From positions 1 to 64,000 of the forward strand of contig NC_014363.1 in the NCBI RefSeq assembly GCF_000143845.1: a stretch of 64,000 bases of DNA, given 5' to 3'. The position numbers were made by a program, and so were the translations under genes. Shown here in pieces: positions 52,867 through 61,183 of the stretch (position 1 is its first letter; each line of letters opens with the position of its first letter). Origin of the DNA: Olsenella uli DSM 7084 (GTDB taxonomy: Bacteria; Actinomycetota; Coriobacteriia; Coriobacteriales; Atopobiaceae). The notes under the pieces are model-generated. The model did not search any database, was not told the DNA's origin, and worked only from the letters and a program-made list of their open reading frames with translations.

Positions 52867-54942
52867 ATGGCTACATGCACCGAGAAGGTAAAGAACCTAG
52901 CGCTCGTGGGCCAAGGCGGCGTGGGCAAGACCATGCTGGCCGAGGCCATGCTCCATCTGACGGGCAGGACGTCCCGCCTTGGTGGGCACGCCGGCACCAA
53001 GCCCACGCTTGACTACGATAGCGAGGAAGGCGCGCGCGGCTTCTCCATCTCCACCACGATCGCCCCGGTAACGTGGGGTGGCTGCCGCATCAACGTGCTC
53101 GACGCGCCGTGCTATCCAGACTTCGTGGGCGATGCCTACGGGGCCCTGGCCGCGGCCGAGACCGCACTCTTTGTGGTGGACGCCGCCTCGGGGCCCGGCA
53201 CCATCACCACGCGCCTGTGGTATGCGGCCGAGGATCTCGACATAGCCCGTGCCCTCTTCATCAACCGCCTCGACCGCCCGGATGCGGATTGGGACACCGC
53301 TCTCCTGACGGCCCAGGAGCGCTATGGCAGCCGCCTGGTCCCCGTGACCATGCCCATGGGGTCTGGCGCTGAGTTTGGCGGGATCATCGACGTGGTGCAC
53401 ATGACAGCGCGTCACCTTGAGGACGGCAAGCCCGTCGAGGAGGAGATCCCCCCGGCGTTCCGCGACGTCGCAGAGACGGTGCGCGCCCAGCTCATCGAAC
53501 TCGTCGTCGAGGCCGATGACGATGCGATGATGGAGTACCTCGACGGAGGCACCATCGGACAGGAGCAACTCGAGGACCTTCTCGGCAAAGCGCTGGTCGG
53601 GCGCATCTTCGTCCCGGTCTTCGCGGGTTCGTGCGTGCACGAGGAGGGCGTCATCTCGCTTTTGAGCGCAGTGGCGGGGTGGTTTCCGACCATGGCTGAT
53701 TACGGGCGCGTGCCTTTGGTCAACGGAGAGGAGCTTGACATCTCGCCCGACGACGACCGACCTGTTGCCTTCGTGTTCAAGTCGTTGCAGGACGCTCAGA
53801 ACGGGAAGCTGTCCTTCGTCAAGGTGCTGGCGGGGACCGTCGCCCCGGGTGCCGAGCTCATCAACGCACGTACCCGCAAGACCGAACGCCTGGGCCATCT
53901 CTATCTGATGACCGGCCACGACATGGTCGACGTCAAGTCGGTGGCCTCGGGTGACGTCTGCGTCGTCCCCAAGCTTGACGCCATGACCGGAGACACGCTC
54001 TCCGTCACGGGGAAGGTGGAGGCGGCAGAGTTCCGCTTTCCCAACTCGCTCTACCGTGTGGCCATCGAGCCCGACCAGCGCGGCAGCGAGGGGAAGGTCT
54101 TCGCCTTCCTGGAAAAGGCCGCCGATGCCGATCCCACGCTCTCCGTCGGCCGCGACGAGGACACCGGTCAGACCATCGTCAGCGCCATCGGCGAGGCGCA
54201 GGTGTCCGTTCTGCTCGACCGTCTCGAGGATCGGGCTGGCGTGACGGCACATACCGTCAAGCTCCGCATCCCGTATCGCGAGACCATCCGTCGTGTGGCC
54301 AGCGCCCAGGGCCGCCACAAGAAGCAGACCGGAGGTGCCGGGCAGTACGGTGACTGCTGGCTGCGCGTCGAGCCCAACCCCGGGGCCGGCTACGAGTTCG
54401 TGGACGAGGTCGTGGGCGGCCACGTGCCACGCAACTTCATTCCCGCCATCGACAAGGGCGTCCAGGAGACCATGCGCGAGGGCGTCCTTGCCGGCTATCC
54501 CCTGATCGACGTCCGCTGCGCCGTCTACGACGGGTCCTACCACCCCGTCGACTCCAACGAGATGGCGTTCAAGACCGCCGCGCGGATTGGCTTCCAGAAG
54601 GCCGTGGCCCAGGCCGAGCCCGTCTTGCTGGAACCCATGGCGCACCTCAGGATCACGGTTCCCGATAGCTATGCGGGTTCCATCATGGGTGACGTGTCCG
54701 CCTCTCGCGGGCGTGTCGAGGGGATGGCCGCCGCGTCCGGCGCGGTGGAGGCCGGCCTCACCACCATCGAGGCCACCGTCCCGTACGCGGAGGTCACGGA
54801 CTATGCCACGCGCCTGCGCTCGCTCTCGCGCGGCACCGGCGAGTTCGAGATGGAGCTCTCTGGCTACGAGCAGGTCCCGCATGACGTCCAGCAGCGTCTG
54901 GCCGAGGAGTACGCGGAGCGTCGGGCCGCTGGCGACAAGTAG
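52867..54942 (+). CDS. EF-G-like protein (FusA2 type) with degenerate G domain
   Basis: A 691-aa elongation-factor-G paralogue from ATG 52867 (GGAGGA upstream). The overall EF-G layout is present: G domain, domain II (PVAFVFKSLQDAQNGKLSFVK near residue 297), domain III, domain IV with RKKQTGGAGQYGD-like RHKKQTGGAGQYGDCW, and domain V. The G motifs depart from EF-G: G1 is GQGGVGKTM where GHVDAGKTT is expected, G3 is DAPCYPDF where DTPGHVDF is expected, and G4 is NRLD where NKxD is expected. The catalytic histidine is Tyr, as in FusA2 proteins I recall, and the G3 glycine is Cys. It is probably not the translocase. Its cellular role is unknown. Confidence 0.85.
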   Translation: MATCTEKVKNLALVGQGGVGKTMLAEAMLHLTGRTSRLGGHAGTKPTLDYDSEEGARGFSISTTIAPVTWGGCRINVLDAPCYPDFVGDAYGALAAAETALFVVDAASGPGTITTRLWYAAEDLDIARALFINRLDRPDADWDTALLTAQERYGSRLVPVTMPMGSGAEFGGIIDVVHMTARHLEDGKPVEEEIPPAFRDVAETVRAQLIELVVEADDDAMMEYLDGGTIGQEQLEDLLGKALVGRIFVPVFAGSCVHEEGVISLLSAVAGWFPTMADYGRVPLVNGEELDISPDDDRPVAFVFKSLQDAQNGKLSFVKVLAGTVAPGAELINARTRKTERLGHLYLMTGHDMVDVKSVASGDVCVVPKLDAMTGDTLSVTGKVEAAEFRFPNSLYRVAIEPDQRGSEGKVFAFLEKAADADPTLSVGRDEDTGQTIVSAIGEAQVSVLLDRLEDRAGVTAHTVKLRIPYRETIRRVASAQGRHKKQTGGAGQYGDCWLRVEPNPGAGYEFVDEVVGGHVPRNFIPAIDKGVQETMREGVLAGYPLIDVRCAVYDGSYHPVDSNEMAFKTAARIGFQKAVAQAEPVLLEPMAHLRITVPDSYAGSIMGDVSASRGRVEGMAAASGAVEAGLTTIEATVPYAEVTDYATRLRSLSRGTGEFEMELSGYEQVPHDVQQRLAEEYAERRAAGDK

Positions 54943-54945
54943 GGT

Positions 54946-55023
54946 TGCAGGCAGGCGGGGCACACCGGCGGTCGGTGCGGAGCTGCTCAGGGCGTGGGCC
55001 CGCCCATCGTCGCCCTGCCTGCA
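54946..55023 (+). other. Possible long-range hairpin after the EF-G-like gene
   Basis: TGCAGGCAGG (54946-54955) is the exact reverse complement of CCTGCCTGCA (55014-55023). The 58 bases between contain further GC-rich self-complementarity (GGGC..GCCC). It could be a terminator-like structure for the upstream gene or a leader of the array. Confidence 0.4.
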
Positions 55024-55058
55024 TTGGTGTGCATCGACGTGGGCATGCGGGTTGGCGT

Positions 55059-55367
55059 GGACGTGTGGTGAACCTTTGTGAGTCGTGCGCTGGAGAGACT
55101 CACACTACCTCGCCACACGTCCATTTTTTGGGGCCTTGGGGATGGCTGGTGAACTACTGTGAGTGGCCTGAGAGGCGAGACTCACAAAGGTTTCTGTCAC
55201 GTCCGCAAAAGCGCAAAAGAGCGGACGGGAGAGGAACTTCTGTGAATTGCCCGTTGCAATTGCTCACAATACTTCCCCTCTCGTCCAGATACTGCCCGAA
55301 AGCGGATGCGTGGCGAGGTAGTGTGAACTTCTCTCGGCTCGTACTCACAAAAGATGTCCTCCCATCC
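55059..55367. repeat. Tandem array of four hairpins made of eight 26-nt inverted arms
   Basis: Arms alternate in orientation: 55059-55084 (+), 55097-55122 (-), 55140-55165 (+), 55179-55204 (-), 55223-55248 (+), 55261-55286 (-), 55304-55329 (+) and 55342-55367 (-). Every arm is 26 nt, hairpin loops are 12-13 nt, spacers between hairpins are 17-18 nt, and the hairpin period is 81, 83 and 81 bp. Read in one orientation, all eight arms share GGAYG at positions 1-5, A at position 13 and TGTGA at positions 19-23; other positions vary. Identity between partner arms is 20, 14, 18 and 15 of 26. Some non-partner arms match better, up to 21 of 26, suggesting unit-wise duplication. Loops and spacers are unrelated in sequence. 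It is not a CRISPR array. Confidence 0.9.
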
Positions 55368-55656
55368 AGCGTATCCCGAATTGCAGTGCCGGATGTCAAG
55401 AAAGCTGATGCCTGCGGTCAGCCTGCGGCTTGATCTCGATTTGCCCCTTGTGGCAGTCGCCCGAGGCTCTCAGCCACGCCGCCCGCCCGAAGCCCCCGTC
55501 CGCGTCCCCGCTTCCGTGCAATCCGTTGCGTAGGCCCGTCCGTCAGCGGAACGCCACTGGCACATGGTAAAATCTCACCCCAAACGGCGGGCCTGCCCAA
55601 AGGAGGTTCGCCGCCGCGCAGTCCAAACGCAATCCTAGGAGGTCGCGCGCTCGCGC

Positions 55657-56991
55657 ATGGACGTAGTCATCTCTGTCACCGTCACGATTCTGCTCACCAT
55701 CGTCAACGGGTACTTCTCGATGTCCGAGATGGCCCTCTCCACCGCCAAGCGCGTCATGCTCGAGCACGACAGGGACGAGGGCGACGCCAAGGCATCCCAG
55801 GCCGTCTCCGTCATGGAGAACGACACCACCTTCCTTGCGGCCATCCAGGTTGCCATCACGTTGGTGGGTTTCTTCAGCTCGGCATTTGCCGCCACGAGCC
55901 TGTCAGAGCCGCTGGGAGGCGTCCTCGCGTCCCTCGGCCTGGACGCTGCCGTGGCAGGGGGCATGGCCACCGTCCTCATCACGCTGGTGGTCTCGTACTT
56001 CTCCATCGTGGTGGGCGAGCTCGTCCCCAAGCGCATCGCCATGGCGGACGCGGAGCGCGTGGCCAAGCAGGTGGCTGGTCCCATCAGTGGCTTCTCCGCC
56101 CTCGCTCGGCCTCTCGTCTGGCTGACGTCGGCCAGCGCCGACGGCCTTTCGCGCCTTTTGGGCATCAAGTCCACCGATGACCGCCAGGATGTGTCCGAGG
56201 ACGAGATACGCTACATGGTCACCGACTCTGACGACCTCTCCGACGAGGAGAAGTCCATGATCCACGAGATCTTTGACCTAGGCGATGCCATCGCCCGCGA
56301 GGTCATGGTTCCGCGCGTTGACATGACCGCCTTGGAGGACAGCTCCACGCTGACCGAGGTCCTGGATGTCATGCGCCGCACCGGTTACTCGCGCATCCCC
56401 ATCTACCACGATGACGTGGACCGCATCGTGGGCATCGCCCACATCAAGGACCTCATCGGGCCTGTCGTGGACGACCATGCGGGGCCCTCGCGCATAAGCG
56501 CCCACCTGCGAAGCGCCGACTTCGTGCCCGACACCAAGGACATCATCCCCCTGCTCTCCGAGATGCAGACCAGCCACGACCAGATGGTCATCGTCGTGGA
56601 TGAGTACGGCGGCACGGCCGGCGTCATCACGATCGAGGACATCATCGAGGAGGTCGTGGGCGAGATAGAGGACGAGTTTGACCCCGACAACAAGTACCTC
56701 ACGCAGCTCTCGGATCGCGAGTGGCTCGTGGACGGGCGCTTCCCCATCGACGATGCCATCGAGTTGGGTTGGCCCATCGAGGACAACGAGGAGTACGAGA
56801 CCTGTGCGGGCTTCGTGCTCGACCTCGCCGACGGGCTGCCCCGCCCCGGTGACGTCTTTGCGGTCGACGGCTACACCTTCCGCGTCCAATCCATGCGCGG
56901 ACGCCGGGTTGCCATGCTGCGCGTGAGCGCGCCCGACCCCGCGACCAACGGCGAGGATGCGGCTGATGAGAAGGGCGTGGGATCCGACTAG
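55657..56991 (+). CDS. CNNM/CorC-type (hemolysin C family) membrane protein with CBS domains
   Basis: A 444-aa membrane protein. The N-terminal DUF21/CNNM domain has about four transmembrane segments (residues about 1-150, with FSMSEMALSTAK and GELVPKRIA). Two CBS domains follow (MVPRVDMTAL, YSRIPIYHDDVDRIVG; then MVIVVDEYGGTAGVITIEDI), and a C-terminal CorC_HlyC transporter-associated domain (DREWLVDGRFPIDD). Bacterial CNNM/CorC proteins are Mg2+ exporters or exporter regulators (family knowledge). AGGAGG lies about 14 bases upstream of the ATG, an unusually long spacing. It follows the repeat-bearing non-coding region. Confidence 0.9.
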   Translation: MDVVISVTVTILLTIVNGYFSMSEMALSTAKRVMLEHDRDEGDAKASQAVSVMENDTTFLAAIQVAITLVGFFSSAFAATSLSEPLGGVLASLGLDAAVAGGMATVLITLVVSYFSIVVGELVPKRIAMADAERVAKQVAGPISGFSALARPLVWLTSASADGLSRLLGIKSTDDRQDVSEDEIRYMVTDSDDLSDEEKSMIHEIFDLGDAIAREVMVPRVDMTALEDSSTLTEVLDVMRRTGYSRIPIYHDDVDRIVGIAHIKDLIGPVVDDHAGPSRISAHLRSADFVPDTKDIIPLLSEMQTSHDQMVIVVDEYGGTAGVITIEDIIEEVVGEIEDEFDPDNKYLTQLSDREWLVDGRFPIDDAIELGWPIEDNEEYETCAGFVLDLADGLPRPGDVFAVDGYTFRVQSMRGRRVAMLRVSAPDPATNGEDAADEKGVGSD

Positions 56992-57177
56992 CGTTCCCTC
57001 GTCCGGACCGATGCCCCCACAGCGGGGCGTTTCCGCCCCGACGGCGCGTCCCACTCGGATGTTTACTACAATGTCGGGTGTGCGGCGTCACCGTGATCCA
57101 GGCGGCTGTCCCCTTGCCGCACGCTCAGTGGGACGCACGTGCGACAGACGCGAGAGGCTCGGACGGAAGGTCACCCC

Positions 57178-58323
57178 ATGGCACAGCTCATTGACATCCA
57201 AAGGGTCGAGGTCGGCCTGGAGAACCTCACCGCGCGCGTCCGCCTGTCAGACGATGCGCCGCTCATGACGAGCGAGGACCTGCATGGGACCACGCGCGTC
57301 TACAACCTGATGCCGCACATCATCGAACATGCCTGTCTGGGCGATGCCGGTAAGACGTTCAAGGCCGCCATGGGTAACACCGAGCTGGCGCACCTGCTGG
57401 AGCACGTGACCGTCGAGCTGCTTGCCCAGACCAACCTCGCCGGTGACGTGACCTCGGGGCGGACGTATCCCATCGACGGTGACGAGCGCCTGTACGACGT
57501 GCAGATCTCCTGTGCGGACGACGTCCTGACCGCAGGTGCCCTCTCGAGCGCATGCTGGATCATGGGCTGGGCCTTCTCGGGTGGTGGAGACCCTGCGCCC
57601 GACGTGGAGGCCATCGTCCGGGGGCTGTGCGGTCTGGTGGACTCGCTGGGTGACGAGCCAGGCAAGCGCTACGAGCACGAGGTCGAGGGCAGGGTGGCCG
57701 CCGAGGTCGAGGATGAGCGCCGTCGGCTTCTGGCCGAGCGCGAGGCGGAGATCGCTTCAGCCCGCGAGGTGGCCTACGCTGCGGCCGAGAGGGCCGCGCG
57801 GGAGCGTGCGGCAGCACATGCCGCCGAGAGGGCCGCACGTGTCGCTGCCGAGGAGGAGCGCCGCCAGGAAGCGGACCGTCGCGCGGCGGCGCGCCTGGAG
57901 GCCGAGCGCGTGCTGGCACAACGTGAGGAGGAGCTGAGGCGCCTGGAGGCCGAGCGCCAGCGCCTGGAGGCCGAGCGCCTGGAGGCCGAGCGCCTGCTGG
58001 CAGAGGTCTATGCGGCGGCCGAATGCGACGAGGGGCGCACGACGGACGGGATGGCTGCCACGGACGTTGCGCCCGGCGCAGCCGGCGCGAGCGCCGAGGA
58101 CCCGCACCAGGCCCCGCGAGCCCAGGAGGATGAGCCGATCCCCGACTTCCTCGTGGACGCCACTGCGGGCACCGTCGATCCGGAATCGCCATCCGAGCCG
58201 GAGCTGCCCGCCGATCCAGCGCCGCAGGCCGAGCCCGATGCCTACGCCGCCCCGTGGGAGGACGTTTCCTCAACCGACGATCGGCGTCATGATGATATGC
58301 CTCCTACCCAGGGGGTACGATAG
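57178..58323 (+). CDS. Stand-alone cyanophycin-synthetase-N-like domain with coiled coil
   Basis: A 381-aa protein from ATG 57178. The first roughly 160 residues resemble the N-terminal domain of cyanophycin synthetase (LMPHIIEHACLGDAGKTF, then NTELAHLLEHVTVELLAQ with two conserved His-containing helices), but the ATP-grasp and Mur-ligase domains of that enzyme are absent. From about 170 to 285 there is a highly charged Glu/Arg/Ala coiled coil with repeats of the type LEAERLEAERLLA. The tail is acidic and Pro-rich. A TACAAT at 57067-57072 may be the -10. It leads a unit with YtxH and PRC-barrel genes. The function is unknown; no cyanophycin gene is seen. Confidence 0.65.
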   Translation: MAQLIDIQRVEVGLENLTARVRLSDDAPLMTSEDLHGTTRVYNLMPHIIEHACLGDAGKTFKAAMGNTELAHLLEHVTVELLAQTNLAGDVTSGRTYPIDGDERLYDVQISCADDVLTAGALSSACWIMGWAFSGGGDPAPDVEAIVRGLCGLVDSLGDEPGKRYEHEVEGRVAAEVEDERRRLLAEREAEIASAREVAYAAAERAARERAAAHAAERAARVAAEEERRQEADRRAAARLEAERVLAQREEELRRLEAERQRLEAERLEAERLLAEVYAAAECDEGRTTDGMAATDVAPGAAGASAEDPHQAPRAQEDEPIPDFLVDATAGTVDPESPSEPELPADPAPQAEPDAYAAPWEDVSSTDDRRHDDMPPTQGVR

Positions 58324-58397
58324 GGGGAACCGCGCGGGTGATTCCCGTGTGAGATAGCGAGCGACATCTGGCTTTGGCCAGGGCGAAGGAGGAAGTC

Positions 58398-58841
58398 ATG
58401 AACGCAAGGGGTGCGATCGGTTTTGTGCTTGGCAGCATCATGGGTGCCGTTGCGGGGGTCACGGCCGGCGTCCTTTTGGCACCCCGCCCTGGTGCAGAGT
58501 CACGCGCCATGGCCGCAGACGCCATGAACGACGCATGGGACACCGCGGTCGACTCCTACGAACGCGGCGCCCGTGTCGTGAACGAGAAAATCAACTCCGT
58601 CCGTCCGGGCGTGGACGCCACCACCGACGAGCTTCGCGCCAAGGTCGACCTTGCCCGCGAGCGCATGGACCAGCTGCGCGACTCGCTGTCCGATGCCGTG
58701 ACTGCCACCTCCACCCAGGTGCAGGATGCCGTGACGGCCGTGGCCGACAAGGTCAACGCAGCGGCGGATGATGCTACGGCCGCAGGCGAGACCGCAGCGG
58801 AGTCCGTCCGCATCGAAGTCGTCGACGGCGACACAGAGTAG
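58398..58841 (+). CDS. YtxH-domain small membrane protein
   Basis: A 147-aa protein from ATG 58398 with a strong AAGGAGGA ribosome binding site. One glycine-rich transmembrane helix occurs at residues about 5-27, followed by LLAPRPGAESR, the signature of the YtxH/GvpP-like family. A long amphipathic helical tail then repeats every 11 or so residues (VQDAVTAVADKVNAAADD), resembling apolipoprotein/LEA-type helices. YtxH proteins are associated with general stress in Firmicutes (family knowledge). The PRC-barrel gene starts 4 bases after its stop. Confidence 0.8.
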   Translation: MNARGAIGFVLGSIMGAVAGVTAGVLLAPRPGAESRAMAADAMNDAWDTAVDSYERGARVVNEKINSVRPGVDATTDELRAKVDLARERMDQLRDSLSDAVTATSTQVQDAVTAVADKVNAAADDATAAGETAAESVRIEVVDGDTE

Positions 58842-58845
58842 CCGT

Positions 58846-59874
58846 ATGCCCAAAGTCAGCGACCTCGTGGGGCGCAAGGTTTTCAGGCCCAAGCCAAGCC
58901 GTAGGGCGCAGGACGCGCGCTCGCGACTTGGAAAGGTGCATATGGCCGTCTTCTCGCCCGGGGGGTCGCGTCTCGTCGGCTTCACGGTGAAGCAGCCGGA
59001 CGTCGCAGGCATGGTCAGACGGCCCGACCTCTTTGTGGCACTTGATTCCTGGAGGCCCACGGAGGGGGGGCTTCTCGTCACAAACGGCAAGGACTCCTAC
59101 GACGAGCGCGCCCGCAGCCGCCTGGGCATCGACTGGGACCGCTGCATCATGTGGACGGGCATGGACGCCAGGACGGTCTCCGGCAGGACGCTGGGGTATG
59201 TGAGCGATGTCGAGTTCGATTCCCAGACTGGTTCCGTCTCGTCGTTCCTCGTGGGGGACGGCTCCGTGGCGCAGTCGCTCGTCGGGTCCATCGCCGTGCC
59301 CTCGGCCATGGTCCGCGGGCACGAGGACGGCTTCATGGTCGTCGATAATGCCGCAGCACAGCTCAGGCCCACGGGTGGTGCCGCGGCGGCCGCAGGCGAG
59401 GCCTCAGCGAAAGCGAGGGTCCAGGGCGCGAAGGCTGCCAGGGGAGCCGGCAAGGCCGCATCCTCTGCAGTGGACAGGGGGTCGCACGCCCTGGGCCGTG
59501 CCCTCGGAAAGGCCAAGCGCGCGCTTGAGGACGCATCTGCGGACGAGGGCGAGGTCCAGGGACAGCTGCCCGCGACCGCCGCACAGAACGTCAACGTCGG
59601 CGAGCCCCAGGCATCTGGGCGTCTGCACAGGTCGTCGGAGGAGAGGGCGGGCGAGAGCCCCAGGACCTACCGGCCGGCAGGGAGCGCTACCAGGGGGGGA
59701 TCCGCTCCAGCCGAGAAGCCCGCCACCAAGGCCAAGAAGGCCCCCGCAAGGAAGGTCGCGCCACAGAGCGGGGGCCAGGGCCTCGATGCGGCCAGGGTGG
59801 TAGGGAGACAGCTAGGCAGGACCAAGGGGATGTTCGGCTCGTTCATGGACGAGTACAAGAAGGCCAGCAAGTAG
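58846..59874 (+). CDS. PRC-barrel domain protein with basic low-complexity tail
   Basis: A 342-aa protein from ATG 58846. The first part holds two PRC-barrel-like units: SDLVGRKVFRPKPSRRAQD to about residue 90, and GMDARTVSGRTLGYVSDVEFD to about 170. An Ala/Gly/Lys-rich region and a basic Pro/Lys/Ala tail follow (KKAPARKVAP), ending MFGSFMDEYKKASK. PRC barrels bind proteins or RNA; the tail might contact nucleic acid or wall polymers (speculation). It is co-transcribed with the YtxH gene. It converges on the NRAMP-like gene, where the MgtE-like partner also carries a PRC-like N-terminus. Confidence 0.72.
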   Translation: MPKVSDLVGRKVFRPKPSRRAQDARSRLGKVHMAVFSPGGSRLVGFTVKQPDVAGMVRRPDLFVALDSWRPTEGGLLVTNGKDSYDERARSRLGIDWDRCIMWTGMDARTVSGRTLGYVSDVEFDSQTGSVSSFLVGDGSVAQSLVGSIAVPSAMVRGHEDGFMVVDNAAAQLRPTGGAAAAAGEASAKARVQGAKAARGAGKAASSAVDRGSHALGRALGKAKRALEDASADEGEVQGQLPATAAQNVNVGEPQASGRLHRSSEERAGESPRTYRPAGSATRGGSAPAEKPATKAKKAPARKVAPQSGGQGLDAARVVGRQLGRTKGMFGSFMDEYKKASK

Positions 59875-59943
59875 GTCATACCCGAGCGCATCACCGTGCG
59901 GGTGGCGACTCGTCCCCATCCAGCCAAGAGCACCGCCTTGGCC

Positions 59944-61182
59944 CTAGTACCCCAATGCCTGCAGGACAAACATCACGACGGTCAGAATCGTCACGGTAAC
60001 GATGGTGAACCACATCAGCGCGTTCCACATGCGCCCGTTGGCATGACGCCCCATGACATGGCGGTCACCGGCGATGCTTACCATGCAGAACAACAGGATG
60101 GGCAGCAGCACGCCGTTGATGACCTGGGCGACCATCATGATCGCAAACAGGTCGACGTTGGGGATGAGCACGATGAGCGCGGACGTTACGGTGATGGCAG
60201 TTATCATGCCTCGGTACACCGGGGCCTCGCGCCAGCTGCGGTCGGCGCCGCGCTCCCAGCCAAAGGCCTCGCACACTGCGTTCGCCGTGATGCCGGGCAG
60301 CACGCAGGCGGCCAGAAACGAGGCCCCCACCAATCCCACGGCGAACAGCGCCGAGGCATACCCCCCGGCCAGTGGCACCAGCGCCTTGGCCGCGTCTGCG
60401 GCATCGTTCACGCTGATGCCGGCAGGGAAGAGCACGGTCCCGGTCGTCAGGATGATGAACCAGGTCACGATCTCGGCGGCGATTGCGCCCGAGACGTTGT
60501 CGGCACGCTGTCCTGCGATGTCCCTCTCGCCCAGGTTCTTCTCGACCACGTTGCTCGAGACCATGAACATCATGTAGGGCGAGATGGTTGTGCCGATGTT
60601 CGCCACCAGCAGCGACACATAGCCAGGATCGCTCGACCACTGGGGCACGATGGTGCTGTGCAGCGCCGTGCCCCAGTCGGGCTGTGCGATGATGCCCGAG
60701 ACTATGTAGGTCAGGAAGACGGCACTGAGCGCAAGCAGGATCTTCTCGATGCGCCGATAGGACCCGCTCAGCGTCAGAAGCCAGGTGGCGACGGCGGCGA
60801 CGGGGACGCTGACCTGTATGGGGACGTTGAACAGCAGCATGCCCGAGGCGATACCCGCGAACTCGGACAGCGTGACGGCGAAGTTGGACACGATGAGCGA
60901 CAGCATCGCGACGGCCGAGATGCGCACGCCAAACTGCTCGCGGATGAGCGATGCGAAGCCCTTGCCGGTCGCGCAGCCCATGCGCGCGGCAGTCTCCTGC
61001 ACCACGACGAGCAGCAGGCACATGAGTGGGACCGTCCACAGCATCCCGAGACCGTACTGGGCGCCGGTCGTGGAGTACGTCGCGATCCCTCCGGCGTCGT
61101 TTCCGGCAAACGCCGTCAGGATGCCCGGCCCCATCGTCGCGAGGATGGCGAGCATCCCCGCCTTCTTGGTGTCACGTGTCAT
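59944..61182 (-). CDS. NRAMP-family transporter of the magnesium (NRMT) type
   Basis: A 412-aa, roughly eleven-helix protein of the SLC11/NRAMP fold (GPGILTAFAGNDAGGIATYS in helix 1, GTTISPYMMFMVSSN in helix 6). The transition-metal site is altered: helix-1 DPGN reads DAGG, and the helix-6 MPHN-type motif reads SPYM, so the Asn and the metal-selecting Met are gone. This matches the NRAMP-related magnesium transporters described structurally from Eggerthella lenta, another coriobacterium. It starts one base after the stop of the MgtE-like gene, so the two are co-transcribed. Mg2+ uptake is more likely than Mn2+ or Fe2+ uptake. Confidence 0.85.
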   Translation of the reverse strand: MTRDTKKAGMLAILATMGPGILTAFAGNDAGGIATYSTTGAQYGLGMLWTVPLMCLLLVVVQETAARMGCATGKGFASLIREQFGVRISAVAMLSLIVSNFAVTLSEFAGIASGMLLFNVPIQVSVPVAAVATWLLTLSGSYRRIEKILLALSAVFLTYIVSGIIAQPDWGTALHSTIVPQWSSDPGYVSLLVANIGTTISPYMMFMVSSNVVEKNLGERDIAGQRADNVSGAIAAEIVTWFIILTTGTVLFPAGISVNDAADAAKALVPLAGGYASALFAVGLVGASFLAACVLPGITANAVCEAFGWERGADRSWREAPVYRGMITAITVTSALIVLIPNVDLFAIMMVAQVINGVLLPILLFCMVSIAGDRHVMGRHANGRMWNALMWFTIVTVTILTVVMFVLQALGY

Positions 61183-61183
61183 G

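Larger units (their letters stand above)
54943..55656. other. 714-base non-coding region with structured repeats
   Basis: No gene is supported between the EF-G-like gene and the CNNM-type gene. From left to right it holds a possible long-range stem (54946-54955 with 55014-55023), the four-hairpin array at 55059-55367, then about 290 bases without clear structure. That last part contains AAAGGAGG at 55599-55606 with no start codon after it, and a TAAAAT at 55568-55573 that may be the -10 of the next gene. Confidence 0.7.

Noticed and set aside
52897-54963. 688-codon minus-strand frame opposite the EF-G-like gene
   Set aside because: Antisense artefact: the plus strand carries clear EF-G motifs, and the minus-strand frame has low-complexity composition and no motif.
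55059-55367. CRISPR array
   Set aside because: The conserved units alternate in orientation, intervening sequences are 12-13 and 17-18 nt rather than about 30 nt, and no cas genes are nearby.
54945-55433. 162-codon open frame across the hairpin array
   Set aside because: It overlaps the array, its residues are not conserved between repeat units although the 81-bp period keeps the frame, and it has no ribosome binding site.
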